The notes: generated from the sequence alone by a model not told the origin. Numbered from the stretch's first letter, positions 29,824 to 44,245 are shown. The stretch is 64,000 nucleotides of DNA from Accumulibacter sp. (GCA_024235715.1 JACKLW010000013.1:80649-144648); one strand, 5' to 3'. Made by a program: numbers and translations.

Positions 29824-30047
29824 GTGCTGGAGACGGAGATGGGAGGAAGCAGGAAGGGATGAACCAGGAGCGCCGCGCGCCGTCGCGAACGAAACGCGTG
29901 CCGGGAGAGGTGCCTTGGGGCCGGGAGGGAACCGCGATTGGGAGAGGAAGCCTGAAGGTTCTGCGCAGGATTGACCCGGCGCGGACTCTTGCTTTGCTAT
30001 GGGCCAGATGCTACGCCCATCGAACCTTCGGGCCTAGGCTAGCGACT

Positions 30048-30374
30048 TCAGAGGTTGTTGTCAATGAAGGTGGTCAGTTGCAGCTTGGATAGCGCGCCGA
30101 CCTTGGTTGCTGCCGGTTGACCGTTCTTGAATATCATCAGCGTCGGAATGCCGCGGATCCCATAGCTCGCGGGCGTCTGCTGGTTGTCATCGATGTTCAG
30201 CTTGACGACCTTCAAACGGCCAGCGTAGTCATTGGCGATTTCGTCTAGGAGTGGGGCAATCATCTTGCAGGGACCGCACCACTCGGCCCAGTAGTCAATC
30301 AGAACGGGTTGCTCCGACTGCAGGACATCGGCGCCGAAGCTGGCGTCGGTAACGTGGTGAATGTGTTCGCTCAT
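30048..30374 (-). CDS. trxA: Thioredoxin 1
   Basis: 108 residues with the active site [13 protein letters not shown] and the cis-proline loop [10 protein letters not shown] cytoplasmic disulfide reductant. AGAGG is seven bases ahead of the ATG at 30374. The leader is unusually C-rich on the coding strand (see the G-run on the opposite strand). The trxA-rho order is common in proteobacteria. Confidence 0.97.
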   Translation of the reverse strand: MSEHIHHVTDASFGADVLQSEQPVLIDYWAEWCGPCKMIAPLLDEIANDYAGRLKVVKLNIDDNQQTPASYGIRGIPTLMIFKNGQPAATKVGALSKLQLTTFIDNNL

Positions 30375-30389
30375 TGAGAAGCCTCTTGC

Positions 30390-30411
30390 GGGGGGAGGGG
30401 GAGGGGGCGGG
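30390..30411 (+). other. Four-run G-quadruplex motif beside trxA
   Basis: Runs of six, five, five and three G separated by the single bases A, A and C. It lies 16 bases upstream of the trxA start, on the strand that serves as template for trxA. Loops of one base make this a strong G-quadruplex-forming pattern. Confidence 0.8.
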
Positions 30412-30580
30412 AAGGGAATGCGTAACGAAAGCGGGAAGCATGTCAGAACGAGACAGGCGCCGATAGTCAGCTAGCGTTGCAATGCTAGCGAAAAAATCCC
30501 CGGAAGGGAAGCGGCCGCCCTGTCTCCGGGTCTGCAAATGAGCTATAGTATTTCGCTTTTCAAGCTTCCGTATAGAGACA

Positions 30581-30904
30581 ATGACCTACGTCGTTACCGA
30601 GAACTGTATCAAGTGCAAATTCACGGACTGTGTCGATGTCTGCCCGGTCGACTGTTTCCACGAAGGACCGAATTTTCTGGTAATCGATCCGGAGGAGTGC
30701 ATCGATTGCACGCTCTGCGTTCCCGAATGTCCAGCCGAGGCAATCTACGCCGAGGACGACGTTCCCGACTCGCAGGTCGCCTTCACGGCGCTCAATGCCG
30801 AATTGTCCAAGGTCTGGCCCGTCATCAGCGAACGCAAGGAGCCGCCGGTCGATGCAGACGAGTGGAACAACAGGCCGGACAAGCTCAAGCTGCTTGATCG
30901 CTGA
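30581..30904 (+). CDS. fdxA: 7Fe ferredoxin (3Fe-4S/4Fe-4S)
   Basis: 107 residues. An electron carrier of the FdxA type. The first cluster region [18 protein letters not shown] and the second [12 protein letters not shown] give the cysteine spacing of the mixed 3Fe/4Fe ferredoxins, followed by the usual C-terminal extension. A TATAGT at 30544-30549 could be its -10. Monocistronic by position. Confidence 0.95.
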   Translation: MTYVVTENCIKCKFTDCVDVCPVDCFHEGPNFLVIDPEECIDCTLCVPECPAEAIYAEDDVPDSQVAFTALNAELSKVWPVISERKEPPVDADEWNNRPDKLKLLDR

Positions 30905-31236
30905 TCAGGTTGCCTTGACGGTTGTTGGCCACGCGGCTGGCGCGCCCGTCGCCCGAGCACCCATTCGCACAGGGTGCAGCCGGGCGCAGTGGCCGTGGTC
31001 GAGCGTCGTTCTGCGTGCGTCAGTGACCTGCCCGGCACGCTGCTCGCCGAGCCGGCGATCCGCCTGCCCTGCAGGCATCACTTGAAGTGCCGACCAAATC
31101 CTGAAAATCCCTTAGAATTAAACCCGTAGCGCGAGAAGTTCGGAAATCGGTTTGCAGGAACGCTGCCGGGAGAGATTGCGAGTTGCATCCGCGCTGCCGG
31201 CCCACCCATTACCAGCGTGACTCAGGAGGACAGCAG
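30905..31236 (+). other. Intergenic region upstream of fadD
   Basis: 332 bases without a credible ORF. The right half turns AT-richer, with TAGAAT at 31113-31118 as a possible -10 for the acyl-CoA synthetase gene, but no -35 at a good distance. I see no RNA gene or repeat in it. Confidence 0.5.
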
Positions 31237-32913
31237 GTGGAAAAGATCTGGCTCAAGAGCTACCAGCAGGGCGTGCCCGCCGAAATCGACTTGAACGAGT
31301 TTCAATCGCTAGGCGAGCTTTTCGAAAAGAGCGTCGCTCAGTTTCGCGATCGCGTCGCCTATATCAACATGGGCGTCAAAATCACCTACGGCGAGCTTGA
31401 CAAACTCTCGCGGGATTTTGCCGCCTATCTGCAGTCGGTCCTGAAGTTGCCGCAGGGCGCACGCGTGGCGTTGATGATGCCGAACGTGCTGCAGTATCCG
31501 ATTTGCATTTTTGGCGCCTTGCGCGCCGGCTATGTGGTGGTGAACGTCAACCCGCTGTACACGCCGCGCGAACTCGAACACCAGCTCAAGGATTCGGGTG
31601 CCGAGGCAATCGTCATACTCGAGAATTTTGCGGTGACGCTGGAGCAGGTGGTGGCGCGAACGCCGGTCAAGCACATCGTGCTGGCGCGTCTTGGCGACAT
31701 GCTCGGTTTCCCGAAAGGCGCGATAGTCAATTTTGTCGTCAAGTATGTGAAGAAGATGGTCCCGGCCTGGAAGCTGCCAGGTGCTGTCGACTTCCGTGCG
31801 GCGCTTGCCAAGGGCGCCGCGGCCGAGTTGAAAGCGGTCACCGTTGGCCAGGACGACCTCGCTTTTCTTCAGTATACCGGTGGCACGACGGGTGTTTCGA
31901 AGGGGGCGATGCTGGTCCATCGCAACATTCTTGCCAATCTGGCGCAAGCCCATGCCTGGATCAAGCCGGCGCTCCGCAATGAGCAGCACCTGGTGGTCAC
32001 GGCGCTGCCGCTTTACCATATTTTTGCCTTGACTGCGAACTGCTTCACTTTTTTCAAGGTCGGCGCCAGCAACCTGCTGATCACCAATCCGCGCGATATT
32101 CCGGCCTTTGTCGCTGAATTGGGCAAGTATCCGTTCACCGTGATTACCGGCGTCAACACCCTGTTCAACGCGTTGCTCAACAGTGATGCATTTTGCGCGC
32201 TCGACTTCAGCAGGTTGAAGGTCACGCTCGGTGGCGGCATGGCGGTGCAGAAAGCGGTCGCCGAGCGCTGGAAGCGGGTGACCGGCAAGCCTTTGATCGA
32301 GGCCTACGGTCTCACCGAAACCTCTCCGGCGGCGACCATCAATCCACTCGATATTCCCGCGTACAACGGCTCGATCGGCCTGCCCATATCGTCCACCGAA
32401 GTCGTGATTCGCAACGACGCAGGCGGCGATGTCGCTCCGGGAGAGCGCGGTGAGCTATGCGTACGCGGCCCGCAGGTGATGAAGGGCTACTACAATCGCC
32501 CTGAAGAGACGGCCAAGGTCATCATGCGTGATGGTTTTCTGCTCACTGGCGACATCGCGGTAATGGACGAAAAAGGTTTCGTGCGCATCGTCGACCGCAA
32601 GAAGGACATGATTCTCGTCTCCGGATTCAACGTGTATCCGAATGAAGTCGAGGACGTCGTTGCTCAGCATCCCGGCGTCCTGGAGGTGGCTGCCGTGGGT
32701 GTGCCACACGACAAGTCGGGAGAGGCCGTCAAGATCTTCGTGGTCAGGAAGGACCCGGCGCTCACCGCCGAGGCGCTCATCGCGCATTGCCGAGCGCATC
32801 TCACGGGCTACAAGGTGCCGGGCCAGGTCGAGTTTCGCAGCGATCTGCCGAAGACCAACGTGGGCAAGATTCTGCGCCGCGAGTTGCGTGACGAGGCGGT
32901 CAGCAAGGCCTGA
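31237..32913 (+). CDS. fadD: Long-chain fatty acid-CoA ligase
   Basis: 558 residues from GTG 31237, with AGGAGG seven bases ahead. It activates fatty acids to acyl-CoA via acyl-AMP. The AMP-binding P-loop [13 protein letters not shown] lies near 210-222. [10 protein letters not shown], the GFLLTGD segment and the [20 protein letters not shown] linker motif are present, and the C-terminal lysine lies in [14 protein letters not shown]. It would feed acyl-CoA to beta-oxidation or to the lipid genes 8-15 kb away; the distance makes co-regulation uncertain. Confidence 0.95.
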   Translation: MEKIWLKSYQQGVPAEIDLNEFQSLGELFEKSVAQFRDRVAYINMGVKITYGELDKLSRDFAAYLQSVLKLPQGARVALMMPNVLQYPICIFGALRAGYVVVNVNPLYTPRELEHQLKDSGAEAIVILENFAVTLEQVVARTPVKHIVLARLGDMLGFPKGAIVNFVVKYVKKMVPAWKLPGAVDFRAALAKGAAAELKAVTVGQDDLAFLQYTGGTTGVSKGAMLVHRNILANLAQAHAWIKPALRNEQHLVVTALPLYHIFALTANCFTFFKVGASNLLITNPRDIPAFVAELGKYPFTVITGVNTLFNALLNSDAFCALDFSRLKVTLGGGMAVQKAVAERWKRVTGKPLIEAYGLTETSPAATINPLDIPAYNGSIGLPISSTEVVIRNDAGGDVAPGERGELCVRGPQVMKGYYNRPEETAKVIMRDGFLLTGDIAVMDEKGFVRIVDRKKDMILVSGFNVYPNEVEDVVAQHPGVLEVAAVGVPHDKSGEAVKIFVVRKDPALTAEALIAHCRAHLTGYKVPGQVEFRSDLPKTNVGKILRRELRDEAVSKA

Positions 32914-32947
32914 ACGCCGCGTCCCGGCTCGCGTGCGCCGGCACGGT

Positions 32948-33562
32948 TCAATTCTTCCGGCTGGTGAACTGCTTCAGTACGCCGGTAGTGATCGGATGGC
33001 CGTTCCGTGATGCGTAGAAGAGCGGCGTCTTGCCGTCCTTGTCCGTGGCCTGCGGGTCGGCGCCCTGTGCGATAAGGTACTTCGAGAGCTTTGGCTGGCC
33101 CGTTGCGGCGGAAAGATGCAGGGGCGTTTGCCCGGCATCGGTCTTCGCGGTCACGTCCGCATTTCTCTCGATCAGGGTTTCCACCTCACGCCTTCCGCCC
33201 GAGATCACTGCGGCGTGCAGGGGCGTCATCCCGATGCGGTCCCTGGCTTCGATGTTTGCCCCGCGGGCGATGAGCAGGGCCGAAGTTTTCGGGTTGCCGT
33301 AGAAGGCAGCCATGTGCAGCGGCGTTCTGCCCAACGCGTCGGTGACGTCGATCTCCGCGCCGGCGTCGAGCAGCGCCCTGATCTCGGTCAGGTCGCCGCG
33401 GCCGGCGGCCTGCACCAGAGCCGGGGCTGTCGCCGCAATCGGGGTCTCCGCGACGCTCTCGGCTGCCTTGGTGTCGTCCGCGGGCTTTTCGCTGCAGCCG
33501 GAAAGGGCGAGCAGAAACCCGACAACGGCAAGCAGCAAGGCGCGAGTTGCGGCAATCTTCAT
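32948..33562 (-). CDS. Ankyrin-repeat lipoprotein
   Basis: 204 residues. A signal peptide ends in a lipobox (LSGC, Cys23), so it is probably anchored in a cell-envelope membrane. About four ankyrin repeats follow (GRTPLHMAAFYGNPKTSALL, GMTPLHAAVISGG, GQTPLHLSAATGQ, GKTPLFYASRNGH), a fold for protein binding. The partner is unknown. Confidence 0.88.
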   Translation of the reverse strand: MKIAATRALLLAVVGFLLALSGCSEKPADDTKAAESVAETPIAATAPALVQAAGRGDLTEIRALLDAGAEIDVTDALGRTPLHMAAFYGNPKTSALLIARGANIEARDRIGMTPLHAAVISGGRREVETLIERNADVTAKTDAGQTPLHLSAATGQPKLSKYLIAQGADPQATDKDGKTPLFYASRNGHPITTGVLKQFTSRKN

Positions 33563-33841
33563 CTGAGAAAGTCTCCTGCCAGGATGACGCTGCGATTTAC
33601 TTGCTTCCTGGACCTCCAGTTTGACGGCGCAGGTGCCAGCCTGTCGACCCCATGCTCGCTTTCGGCCTGCGCCTGGTCACCACCAGTTCAGGCGCCGAGA
33701 GCCTTCGCGTCCTGCATTCGGTGGGCTCGAGCGGGTTGACCATTTCATTTCAGAGCTTGGCGACCAGCGTTGCGCATATTACCATCGCTGCTGATGACCA
33801 CGTTCTCTTGCCTGCAAGACTGCCGCCAGAGCTCTCGCCGC

Positions 33842-34936
33842 ATGTTCTTGCCATTTGTCTTCGGTCGGCTGGCCGTCTTGCTTGGCGCCTGCATCCTGCT
33901 TGCCGGCCTGGCACCGCTCGCGGCGCAGGCGCAGAGCGGGCTTTCCAGGCCTCGCCAGGCGGTCGTCGTGCAGCTTGCCTGGAAGTATCAGTTCGAGTTT
34001 GCGGCCTTCATCGCTGCGCTTGAGAAAGGCTATTACCGCGAGGCCGGGCTCGACGTCGTGCTCAGGGAGTGGTCCCCCGGCGTGGACGTGGCCCAGGAGG
34101 TCAGCGAGGGGCGGGCCGACTTCGGCACACTCGATTCAGGCCTGATCGTCGCACGTGCCAACGGCCGGCCGCTGGTCGCCCTGGCCGCACTGCTGCAGCA
34201 TTCGGCGGTGGGCCTGCTGGTGCGCAGCAAGAGCGGGGTAAGCGGGGTAAGCGATCTGGCCGGCAAGCGTATCGGCAGCAGCCATGACACGCGCGATGAG
34301 GTGCTGGCCTATCTCGCGGCCAGTGGGCTGCCGCCAACGGCGTTCCGGCATGTGCCGGAAATCGGTGATGCTCGCCGGGCGCTGCTGGCAGATCAGGTGG
34401 ACGCCGTCGGTGTCTTCATCGGTGATGATCTGGTCCGGGAACTGGCCGGCAGTGGCGACTACCTGTTGCTCCTGCCGCGCAGCGCGGCGATAGATCTGTA
34501 CGGAAGCCTGCTATTGACCTCGGAAAACGTGCTGGCATCGCAGGCGAGCATGGTGCGCGCGTTTCGCTCGGCAACGCTGAAGGGGCTCGATTACGCGCTG
34601 GATCATCCCGAGGAACTGGTCGACCTGCTCCTGGCCCGGTACAACACGCAGAACAAGACCCGCGGGCAGTTGCTCTTCGAAGCGCGCCAGATTCGCGATC
34701 TGGCGAGGCCGGCAGGCGTCGAGTCAGGCGCGATGACCATCGCCCGCTGGCGGCATATCGTCGACGTTTACGCCGGACAGGGCAAGCTCGATCCGGGTAC
34801 AGACCTGCTGGGCTTTGTCTACGATCCCGATGCCGGCAGCCTCGGGCCTTTCGTCCCCTGGCTGCTCGGCGGTGGGCTGCTCGGACTGCTGATCGTCGGC
34901 TGGGGGGCAGGCAAGTTCCTGGCACGCAGAACCTGA
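33842..34936 (+). CDS. NMT1/THI5-like substrate-binding protein with C-terminal membrane anchor
   Basis: 364 residues from ATG 33842. The frame is open from about 33770, no clear ribosome binding site decides the start, and I chose the one that begins a signal peptide ending AAQAQ. The body has the SsuA/THI5 pattern (QLAWKYQFEFAAFIAALEKG, YREAGLDVVL, EGRADFGTLDSG). Unusually, the last 30 residues form a membrane helix (FVPWLLGGGLLGLLIVGWGA) followed only by KFLARRT. No ABC permease or ATPase is adjacent. It may be a tethered sensor, or the leftover sensor half of a larger signalling protein. Confidence 0.78.
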   Translation: MFLPFVFGRLAVLLGACILLAGLAPLAAQAQSGLSRPRQAVVVQLAWKYQFEFAAFIAALEKGYYREAGLDVVLREWSPGVDVAQEVSEGRADFGTLDSGLIVARANGRPLVALAALLQHSAVGLLVRSKSGVSGVSDLAGKRIGSSHDTRDEVLAYLAASGLPPTAFRHVPEIGDARRALLADQVDAVGVFIGDDLVRELAGSGDYLLLLPRSAAIDLYGSLLLTSENVLASQASMVRAFRSATLKGLDYALDHPEELVDLLLARYNTQNKTRGQLLFEARQIRDLARPAGVESGAMTIARWRHIVDVYAGQGKLDPGTDLLGFVYDPDAGSLGPFVPWLLGGGLLGLLIVGWGAGKFLARRT

Positions 34937-34955
34937 TAGTCTGGAGGGCAAGAAG

Positions 34956-35498
34956 ATGTTGATTCGTACCGACCGTTCCTCTCTGTTGCTGGTCGATTTG
35001 CAGGAGCGCCTCTACCCGGCAATCGACGATGCTGCGCGGGTGCTGGAAGCCAGCCTGTGGTTGACCAGGCTTGCCCAGCGGCTGGGCGTTCCGGTGATCT
35101 GCAGCGAGCAGTATCCGCAGGGCCTGGGGCCGACGATGCCTGCCCTGCGCGGCTTGCTGTCCGATGAATGCGTCTTCGGGAAGATGCATTTCTCGGCGGT
35201 TGCCGAGGGTGGCCTGTTTCGGGTGGCGGGAGGTGACCGGGCGCAGTTCGTTGTCGCCGGTACCGAAGCGCACGTCTGCGTTCAGCAAACGGTCCTCGAC
35301 CTGATTGCGGCCGGACGCAGGGTCTTCGTCGTCGAGGACGCGGTCGGGTCGCGGCGATCTACGGACAAGGCGCTGGCGCTGGAGCGCATGCGCGCGCACG
35401 GGGCCGATGTCGTGTCGCGTGAAATGGTCGCCTTCGAGTGGCTGAAACAGGCGGGGACCGAGCTCTTTCGCGAGATCAGCCGCGAATTTCTGCGCTGA
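34956..35498 (+). CDS. Isochorismatase-family cysteine hydrolase
   Basis: 180 residues with GGAGGG upstream. The catalytic triad is in place: D14 (LLLVDLQERL), K76 (FGKMHFS) and C108 (GTEAHVCVQQT). Resembles the YcaC branch, whose substrate is unsettled. Starts 19 bases after the substrate-binding protein gene. Confidence 0.9.
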   Translation: MLIRTDRSSLLLVDLQERLYPAIDDAARVLEASLWLTRLAQRLGVPVICSEQYPQGLGPTMPALRGLLSDECVFGKMHFSAVAEGGLFRVAGGDRAQFVVAGTEAHVCVQQTVLDLIAAGRRVFVVEDAVGSRRSTDKALALERMRAHGADVVSREMVAFEWLKQAGTELFREISREFLR

Positions 35499-35548
35499 AT
35501 TGCGCCGCCGGCACCGAGTTCCGCGTTCTGCAGTCATGCTGCCGCGGT

Positions 35549-40073
<4,525 letters not shown>

Positions 40074-40120
40074 TAGCGTACTGCTGATCGAGCCGTGCGT
40101 GTTGCTGCCGGCAACTGCGC

Positions 40121-40816
40121 CTAGTCGAGCAGCTCGATCTGGCCTGATACCGTTGCCCTGATCTGGCTATCGCCAGCCTCGATCGGCATCGGTGCTGCCT
40201 CGGCGGATGCCATTGCTGCCGAACGCATCATCCGCGGTGCCGGTGGCTGGCCATCGCTGGTGATCGACAGGTGCTTGATCCGGTAGTCCCTGCCCATCGC
40301 GTCGGCGACGACTTTGGCGCGTGCCTTGAAGGCGGCAAGGGCGTCGACGATTGCCTCGCTTTCGGTCTTCTTCCTCGTCTCCGGGGCAGGCAGCATGCTC
40401 AGGTTGGCGACGCCCAGCGATGCCTGCAGCTTGCCGAGAAGTTCCGAGAGCGCAGCGGTGTCGGTGGACTCGAGGGTCAACTCCGAGCGCATCCGCCATC
40501 CTTCGATCTTGCTGCCTTTGGCGTAGACCGGATAGGTGCTGGTGGCGCCGCTCTGCGTCTTGATGCTGCCGTAGGCCCTGGTCGCCTTCAGTGCGTCGCC
40601 GATCAGGCGCTTGATTTGATCCGCCAGTTCGCCAGCCGTCGCGCCGGTGGCTTCGGCAAAAACCGTCGCGCGCGCCAGGTCGTTGCTTGCCGGTCGCGTG
40701 GCCTCGGCTGAAAGATCGATGGTGGTTGCGTTGCCGCCGGTCGCTGCCAGCGCAGGCGTGGCGACCAGGGCGAGCAGCAGGGCGGTGGCGTGCAGCAGTG
40801 GTCGAAAGCTGGTCAT
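40121..40816 (-). CDS. Periplasmic SIMPL-domain (DUF541) protein
   Basis: 231 residues from ATG 40816 with a signal peptide cleaved after ALAATG-like residues near 24. The SIMPL domain covers most of the mature protein (ATVFAEATGATAGELADQI, SELTLESTDTAALSELLGKL, ALAAFKARAKVVADAMG). Members are periplasmic or outer-membrane associated; their function is poorly known. Confidence 0.85.
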   Translation of the reverse strand: MTSFRPLLHATALLLALVATPALAATGGNATTIDLSAEATRPASNDLARATVFAEATGATAGELADQIKRLIGDALKATRAYGSIKTQSGATSTYPVYAKGSKIEGWRMRSELTLESTDTAALSELLGKLQASLGVANLSMLPAPETRKKTESEAIVDALAAFKARAKVVADAMGRDYRIKHLSITSDGQPPAPRMMRSAAMASAEAAPMPIEAGDSQIRATVSGQIELLD

Positions 40817-41041
40817 GGTTTCCGTCTCCGGGTTTGCCGTCGGTGAGGAGGGCGGGTATCCTGCAACTCCGCCGTCAGTGGGGTCTGGAAAGATGCCGGG
40901 TGCTGCCGGGCATCGTCTGCGAGCATTCATTCTAGCGTGATCCTGCCAGCGCGTTCTTGTGGCCAGTTGCCGGAAGCTTGGTTAGAATCTGCGTCACCCG
41001 TTTGCTTGCGTGCGAGAGGGAAGGGTCTTCGAGGGGTCACA

Positions 41042-41512
41042 ATGCTGAAAGCAGGACAGACTGCGCCAATGTTCGTCCTCCCGGATGCGGACATGCAGCT
41101 CATCGATATTGCCCAGTTTCAGGGCAAGAATAACGTCATTCTTTTTTTCTATCCGAGAGACGACGCACCGTGCTGTACCTTGCAGGCTACCGACTTTTCC
41201 GACCACGAGGATGAATTCGCGCGTCAGGACTGCACGATCATCGGCGTCAGCCGTGACGATTGCATCAGACACGCCGAATTCAGGGACAAGCACGGGATTT
41301 CGGTATCTCTTCTTTCCGATGCCGAAGGATCTGCATGCAAGCAATACGGTGTCTGGCAGGCGAAAGAAGTGGATGGTGTCAGGAAACACGGCATCGTACG
41401 CTCGACTTTTGTCATCGACAAACAGGGCATCCTCCGCCTCGCGCAGTACGGAGTGAACGCCAAGGGCCATGCGCGGGAAATGCTGCGCGTGGTTAAGGAA
41501 CTCAATTCATGA
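41042..41512 (+). CDS. Bcp/PrxQ-like peroxiredoxin
   Basis: 156 residues from ATG 41042. A thiol peroxidase of the AhpC/TSA group. The active-site region reads FFYPRDDAPCCTLQATDFSD. By alignment to the usual PGCTxxACxF pattern the second C of the CC pair is peroxidatic, the preceding Gly is replaced by Cys, and the helix-2 resolving Cys is Thr. Reduction may therefore use another cysteine. The stop overlaps the slyD start (ATGA). Confidence 0.9.
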   Translation: MLKAGQTAPMFVLPDADMQLIDIAQFQGKNNVILFFYPRDDAPCCTLQATDFSDHEDEFARQDCTIIGVSRDDCIRHAEFRDKHGISVSLLSDAEGSACKQYGVWQAKEVDGVRKHGIVRSTFVIDKQGILRLAQYGVNAKGHAREMLRVVKELNS

Positions 41513-42018
41513 ACATGCAAGTTGCCAAGAACACCGTTGTTACCCTCGACTACAGCGTCGCCGATTTTGAAGGTGGGCTGGTCGATGCCGGGCAGGAGCC
41601 GCTGGTCTATCTGCACGGGGGTTACGACGACATCTTTCCGTTGATCGAAGAAGCCGTGCAGGGCAAGAAGATCGGTGAGTCGGTGGTCGTCAAGATGCAG
41701 CCGGACGATGCCTTTGGCGAGTACGATGCAGCGCTCGTCCAGGTCGAGCCACGCGCCCAGTTTCCCGAGGAACTGCAGGTTGGCATGCAGTTCGAAGGGG
41801 TGCCGGAGGGCAGCGATGACGATGATGACGACGAGGAGGACGTGCTGATCTATCGAGTGACCGAGATGGCCGACGACAAGGTGGTGCTCGACGGCAATCA
41901 CCCGCTGGCCGGAATGGCGCTGGTGTTTACCTGTACGGTGACCAACGTTCGCCCGGCCACCGCAGATGAAATCAGTCATGGTCACACCCACCACGGCGAT
42001 TGCGACGAGGAAGAGTGA
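41509..42018 (+). CDS. slyD: FKBP-type peptidyl-prolyl isomerase SlyD
   Basis: 169 residues. FKBP fold split by the insert-in-flap chaperone domain (about 70-130), here with a run of aspartates (EGSDDDDDDEED). The C-terminal metal-binding tail is short (HGHTHHGDCDEEE). It acts in proline isomerisation and nickel delivery in relatives. Translation is coupled to the upstream peroxiredoxin by a four-base overlap. Confidence 0.94.
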   Translation: MNMQVAKNTVVTLDYSVADFEGGLVDAGQEPLVYLHGGYDDIFPLIEEAVQGKKIGESVVVKMQPDDAFGEYDAALVQVEPRAQFPEELQVGMQFEGVPEGSDDDDDDEEDVLIYRVTEMADDKVVLDGNHPLAGMALVFTCTVTNVRPATADEISHGHTHHGDCDEEE

Positions 42019-42196
42019 TGCGCACCGGCGGCGGGTGGGCAGGCGCTTCTGCTGCGGTCATCCGCCGCCACGGCAGCTGACTGCTCGTCAACTGCGATTG
42101 CCCGCAATAGCTGTACTCGACGACCGTCTTTCCTGCTTCCCGGATAGCTAGCATCGGCGAGCGGGGTCAACTGCGCAGGACCGGAGCAGGATTGAA

Positions 42197-44245
42197 GTGG
42201 CAGCAGCAATCTCGACCATCACGGTGCCGCGGCAACTCCTGCGCGCCGAGCGGCGGCCGCGGGTCGCCCTCGTCGGTCACGCGCGCACCGGCAAGAGCAG
42301 CCTCTTCCTGGCCGCCTCCAGTGCCGCACCGCATCAGGACAAGTTGTTGCACGACGGCGAGGTCTATGACGAATGTCTGGTCGACGTCGGCCTGGAGCAG
42401 ATCTCGCTGGTCGACCTGCCATCGCTCGGCTCGCTGCACTCCCTCAACCCGCGCGACCGGGTACTCGTCAAGTATCTGCTCTGGGGTGACCGCTGGCCGC
42501 CTGTTGCCGCCCACGAAGCCGAGCAACCGGTGGCCGCCTTCCGCGCGCCAGATGTTCTGGTGCAGGTGGTCGACGCAACCACCCTGCAGCGTGATCTGGA
42601 ACTCAGCCTCGAACTGAGTCTGCTCGGCAAACCGCTGGTGATTGCGCTCAACCGCGTCGATGAAGCGCGCCGCAAGGGGCTGTATATCAACACCCGGGCC
42701 TTGTCGGAGCGACTCGGGGTGGCGGTGGTGGCGACCGTGGCGCATATGGGGCTGGGGGTTGCGGCACTTTTCGCGGCGGCACTGGCGGCGGCGCGTGACA
42801 AGCTTGTGCCGCGACATACGGCGCCGAACCAGCACCTCGGCGCGACCCTCTACCCGTTGCGATCACTGCTCGCCAGGTCGGACGTCGAGAAAGCCTTTCA
42901 TGTTCCCTGGCGCTTCCTGCTCATGCAACTGGCGGAGAACGACGACTATTTCCTGCAGGAACTCGGTTGCCATTTCCCGACCCTGCTCCCCGAAGTGCTC
43001 GCGGCGCGCAGCGCCGCCGAGGCAAGTTTGCCACGTCGACTGTCGGACGAATTGCATGCCGACCGGCATCATCGCGCGGCGACCATCTTCGAGAACGTGA
43101 CGCGCTTCGGGGGTGCCGCCGACGCCGGTCGCTGGCAACGCTTTCTCGACGGCCTGTTTCTGCATCCGCAATGGGGCCTGATTGGCTGCATGAGCGTTTT
43201 CGCGCTGGTTCTGGTGGTGGTGTTCAAGCTCAGCACGACGCTCGACGCGTGGACCGCCGCGCCACTCATCGAATGGGCGCAGCAGTGGCAGCCGTCGACC
43301 ACCGTCGGCGTTGTCGGGCGCGCCGTTGCCGACGGCCTGATCGGTCTGGTCGGTATCGCCGTGCCCTATATGTTGCCGCTGGTGCTGCTGCTGGTCGCGC
43401 TCGAAGAGTCGGGAATCATGCACCGGGTCGCATTTGTCGTCGACCGCGGCTTTCACCGCGTTGGTTTGCACGGCGCCGTGGCGGCACCTTTTCTGGTCGG
43501 CCTGGGCTGCAACGTGCCGGCGATCTCGATGGTTGCGGCGACGACGGCCGGCAAGGATCGCCTCGTCGCCACCTTGCTGATGGCTTTCGTCCCCTGTTCG
43601 GCGCGCTCGGCGATCATCCTGGCGATGGGCGGAAAATACCTGGGCGGGCTCGGGGTCTTGGCGATTTTCATGCTTACCGCCCTGGTTCTGGCGCTGCTTG
43701 GCCTGTTTCTCGCTCGCCGCTACAAGGAAGCCGCGGTGGGCATGATCCAGGAGATCCCTCCGTATGCGCTGCCGAGATGGCGTTCGGTGCTGTCCGCGAC
43801 CTGGCAGCGGACCCGCGACATCGTGACCATCGTCACGCCGCTGCTGGTGGCAGGCAGCGTGCTGCTGGCGCTGCTGAGCCATTTCGGCGCCGACCGGGTG
43901 ATCAATGTCCTGCTTCTGCCGATCACCAGCTGGTGGCTTGGCTTGCCGGCGCTTCTCGGCGTGCCGATCCTGTTCGGCGTCCTGCGCAAGGAGCTGTCGC
44001 TGCTGATGGTCTACCAGGCGCTGGGGACGATGGAGATCATGCCGCTCCTCGATCGGGTTCAGATCGCCACCTTCCTGGTCTTCCTCACCTTCTACGTTCC
44101 CTGCGTATCGACTTTCGCCGTGATGCTCGGGACCATCGGCTGGCGCCAGGCGTGGTTCTCGATCGGCCTCTCGGTGGCCGTTGCGCTGCTCACCAGCGGC
44201 GTCGTGCGGGTGTTGCTGGAAGGATCGCGCAGCATGCTCGGGTAA
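42197..44245 (+). CDS. feoB: FeoB-like ferrous iron transporter
   Basis: 682 residues from GTG 42197. The N-terminal G domain has the P-loop GHARTGKSSL near 27-36, DLPS in place of the usual DLPG (G3) and NRVD (G4). The membrane part shows the FeoB core: LGCNVPAI, the VPCSARSAI segment and FYVPCVSTFAVML, with 8-10 hydrophobic helices. No FeoA or FeoC gene is adjacent. The degenerate G3 and the isolation suggest a divergent FeoB subclass; substrate Fe(II) is inferred. Confidence 0.85.
   Translation: MAAAISTITVPRQLLRAERRPRVALVGHARTGKSSLFLAASSAAPHQDKLLHDGEVYDECLVDVGLEQISLVDLPSLGSLHSLNPRDRVLVKYLLWGDRWPPVAAHEAEQPVAAFRAPDVLVQVVDATTLQRDLELSLELSLLGKPLVIALNRVDEARRKGLYINTRALSERLGVAVVATVAHMGLGVAALFAAALAAARDKLVPRHTAPNQHLGATLYPLRSLLARSDVEKAFHVPWRFLLMQLAENDDYFLQELGCHFPTLLPEVLAARSAAEASLPRRLSDELHADRHHRAATIFENVTRFGGAADAGRWQRFLDGLFLHPQWGLIGCMSVFALVLVVVFKLSTTLDAWTAAPLIEWAQQWQPSTTVGVVGRAVADGLIGLVGIAVPYMLPLVLLLVALEESGIMHRVAFVVDRGFHRVGLHGAVAAPFLVGLGCNVPAISMVAATTAGKDRLVATLLMAFVPCSARSAIILAMGGKYLGGLGVLAIFMLTALVLALLGLFLARRYKEAAVGMIQEIPPYALPRWRSVLSATWQRTRDIVTIVTPLLVAGSVLLALLSHFGADRVINVLLLPITSWWLGLPALLGVPILFGVLRKELSLLMVYQALGTMEIMPLLDRVQIATFLVFLTFYVPCVSTFAVMLGTIGWRQAWFSIGLSVAVALLTSGVVRVLLEGSRSMLG

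Noticed and set aside
33563-33841. TTGACC at 33736 considered as the -35 of the binding-protein promoter
   Set aside because: No acceptable -10 at 16-18 bases downstream.
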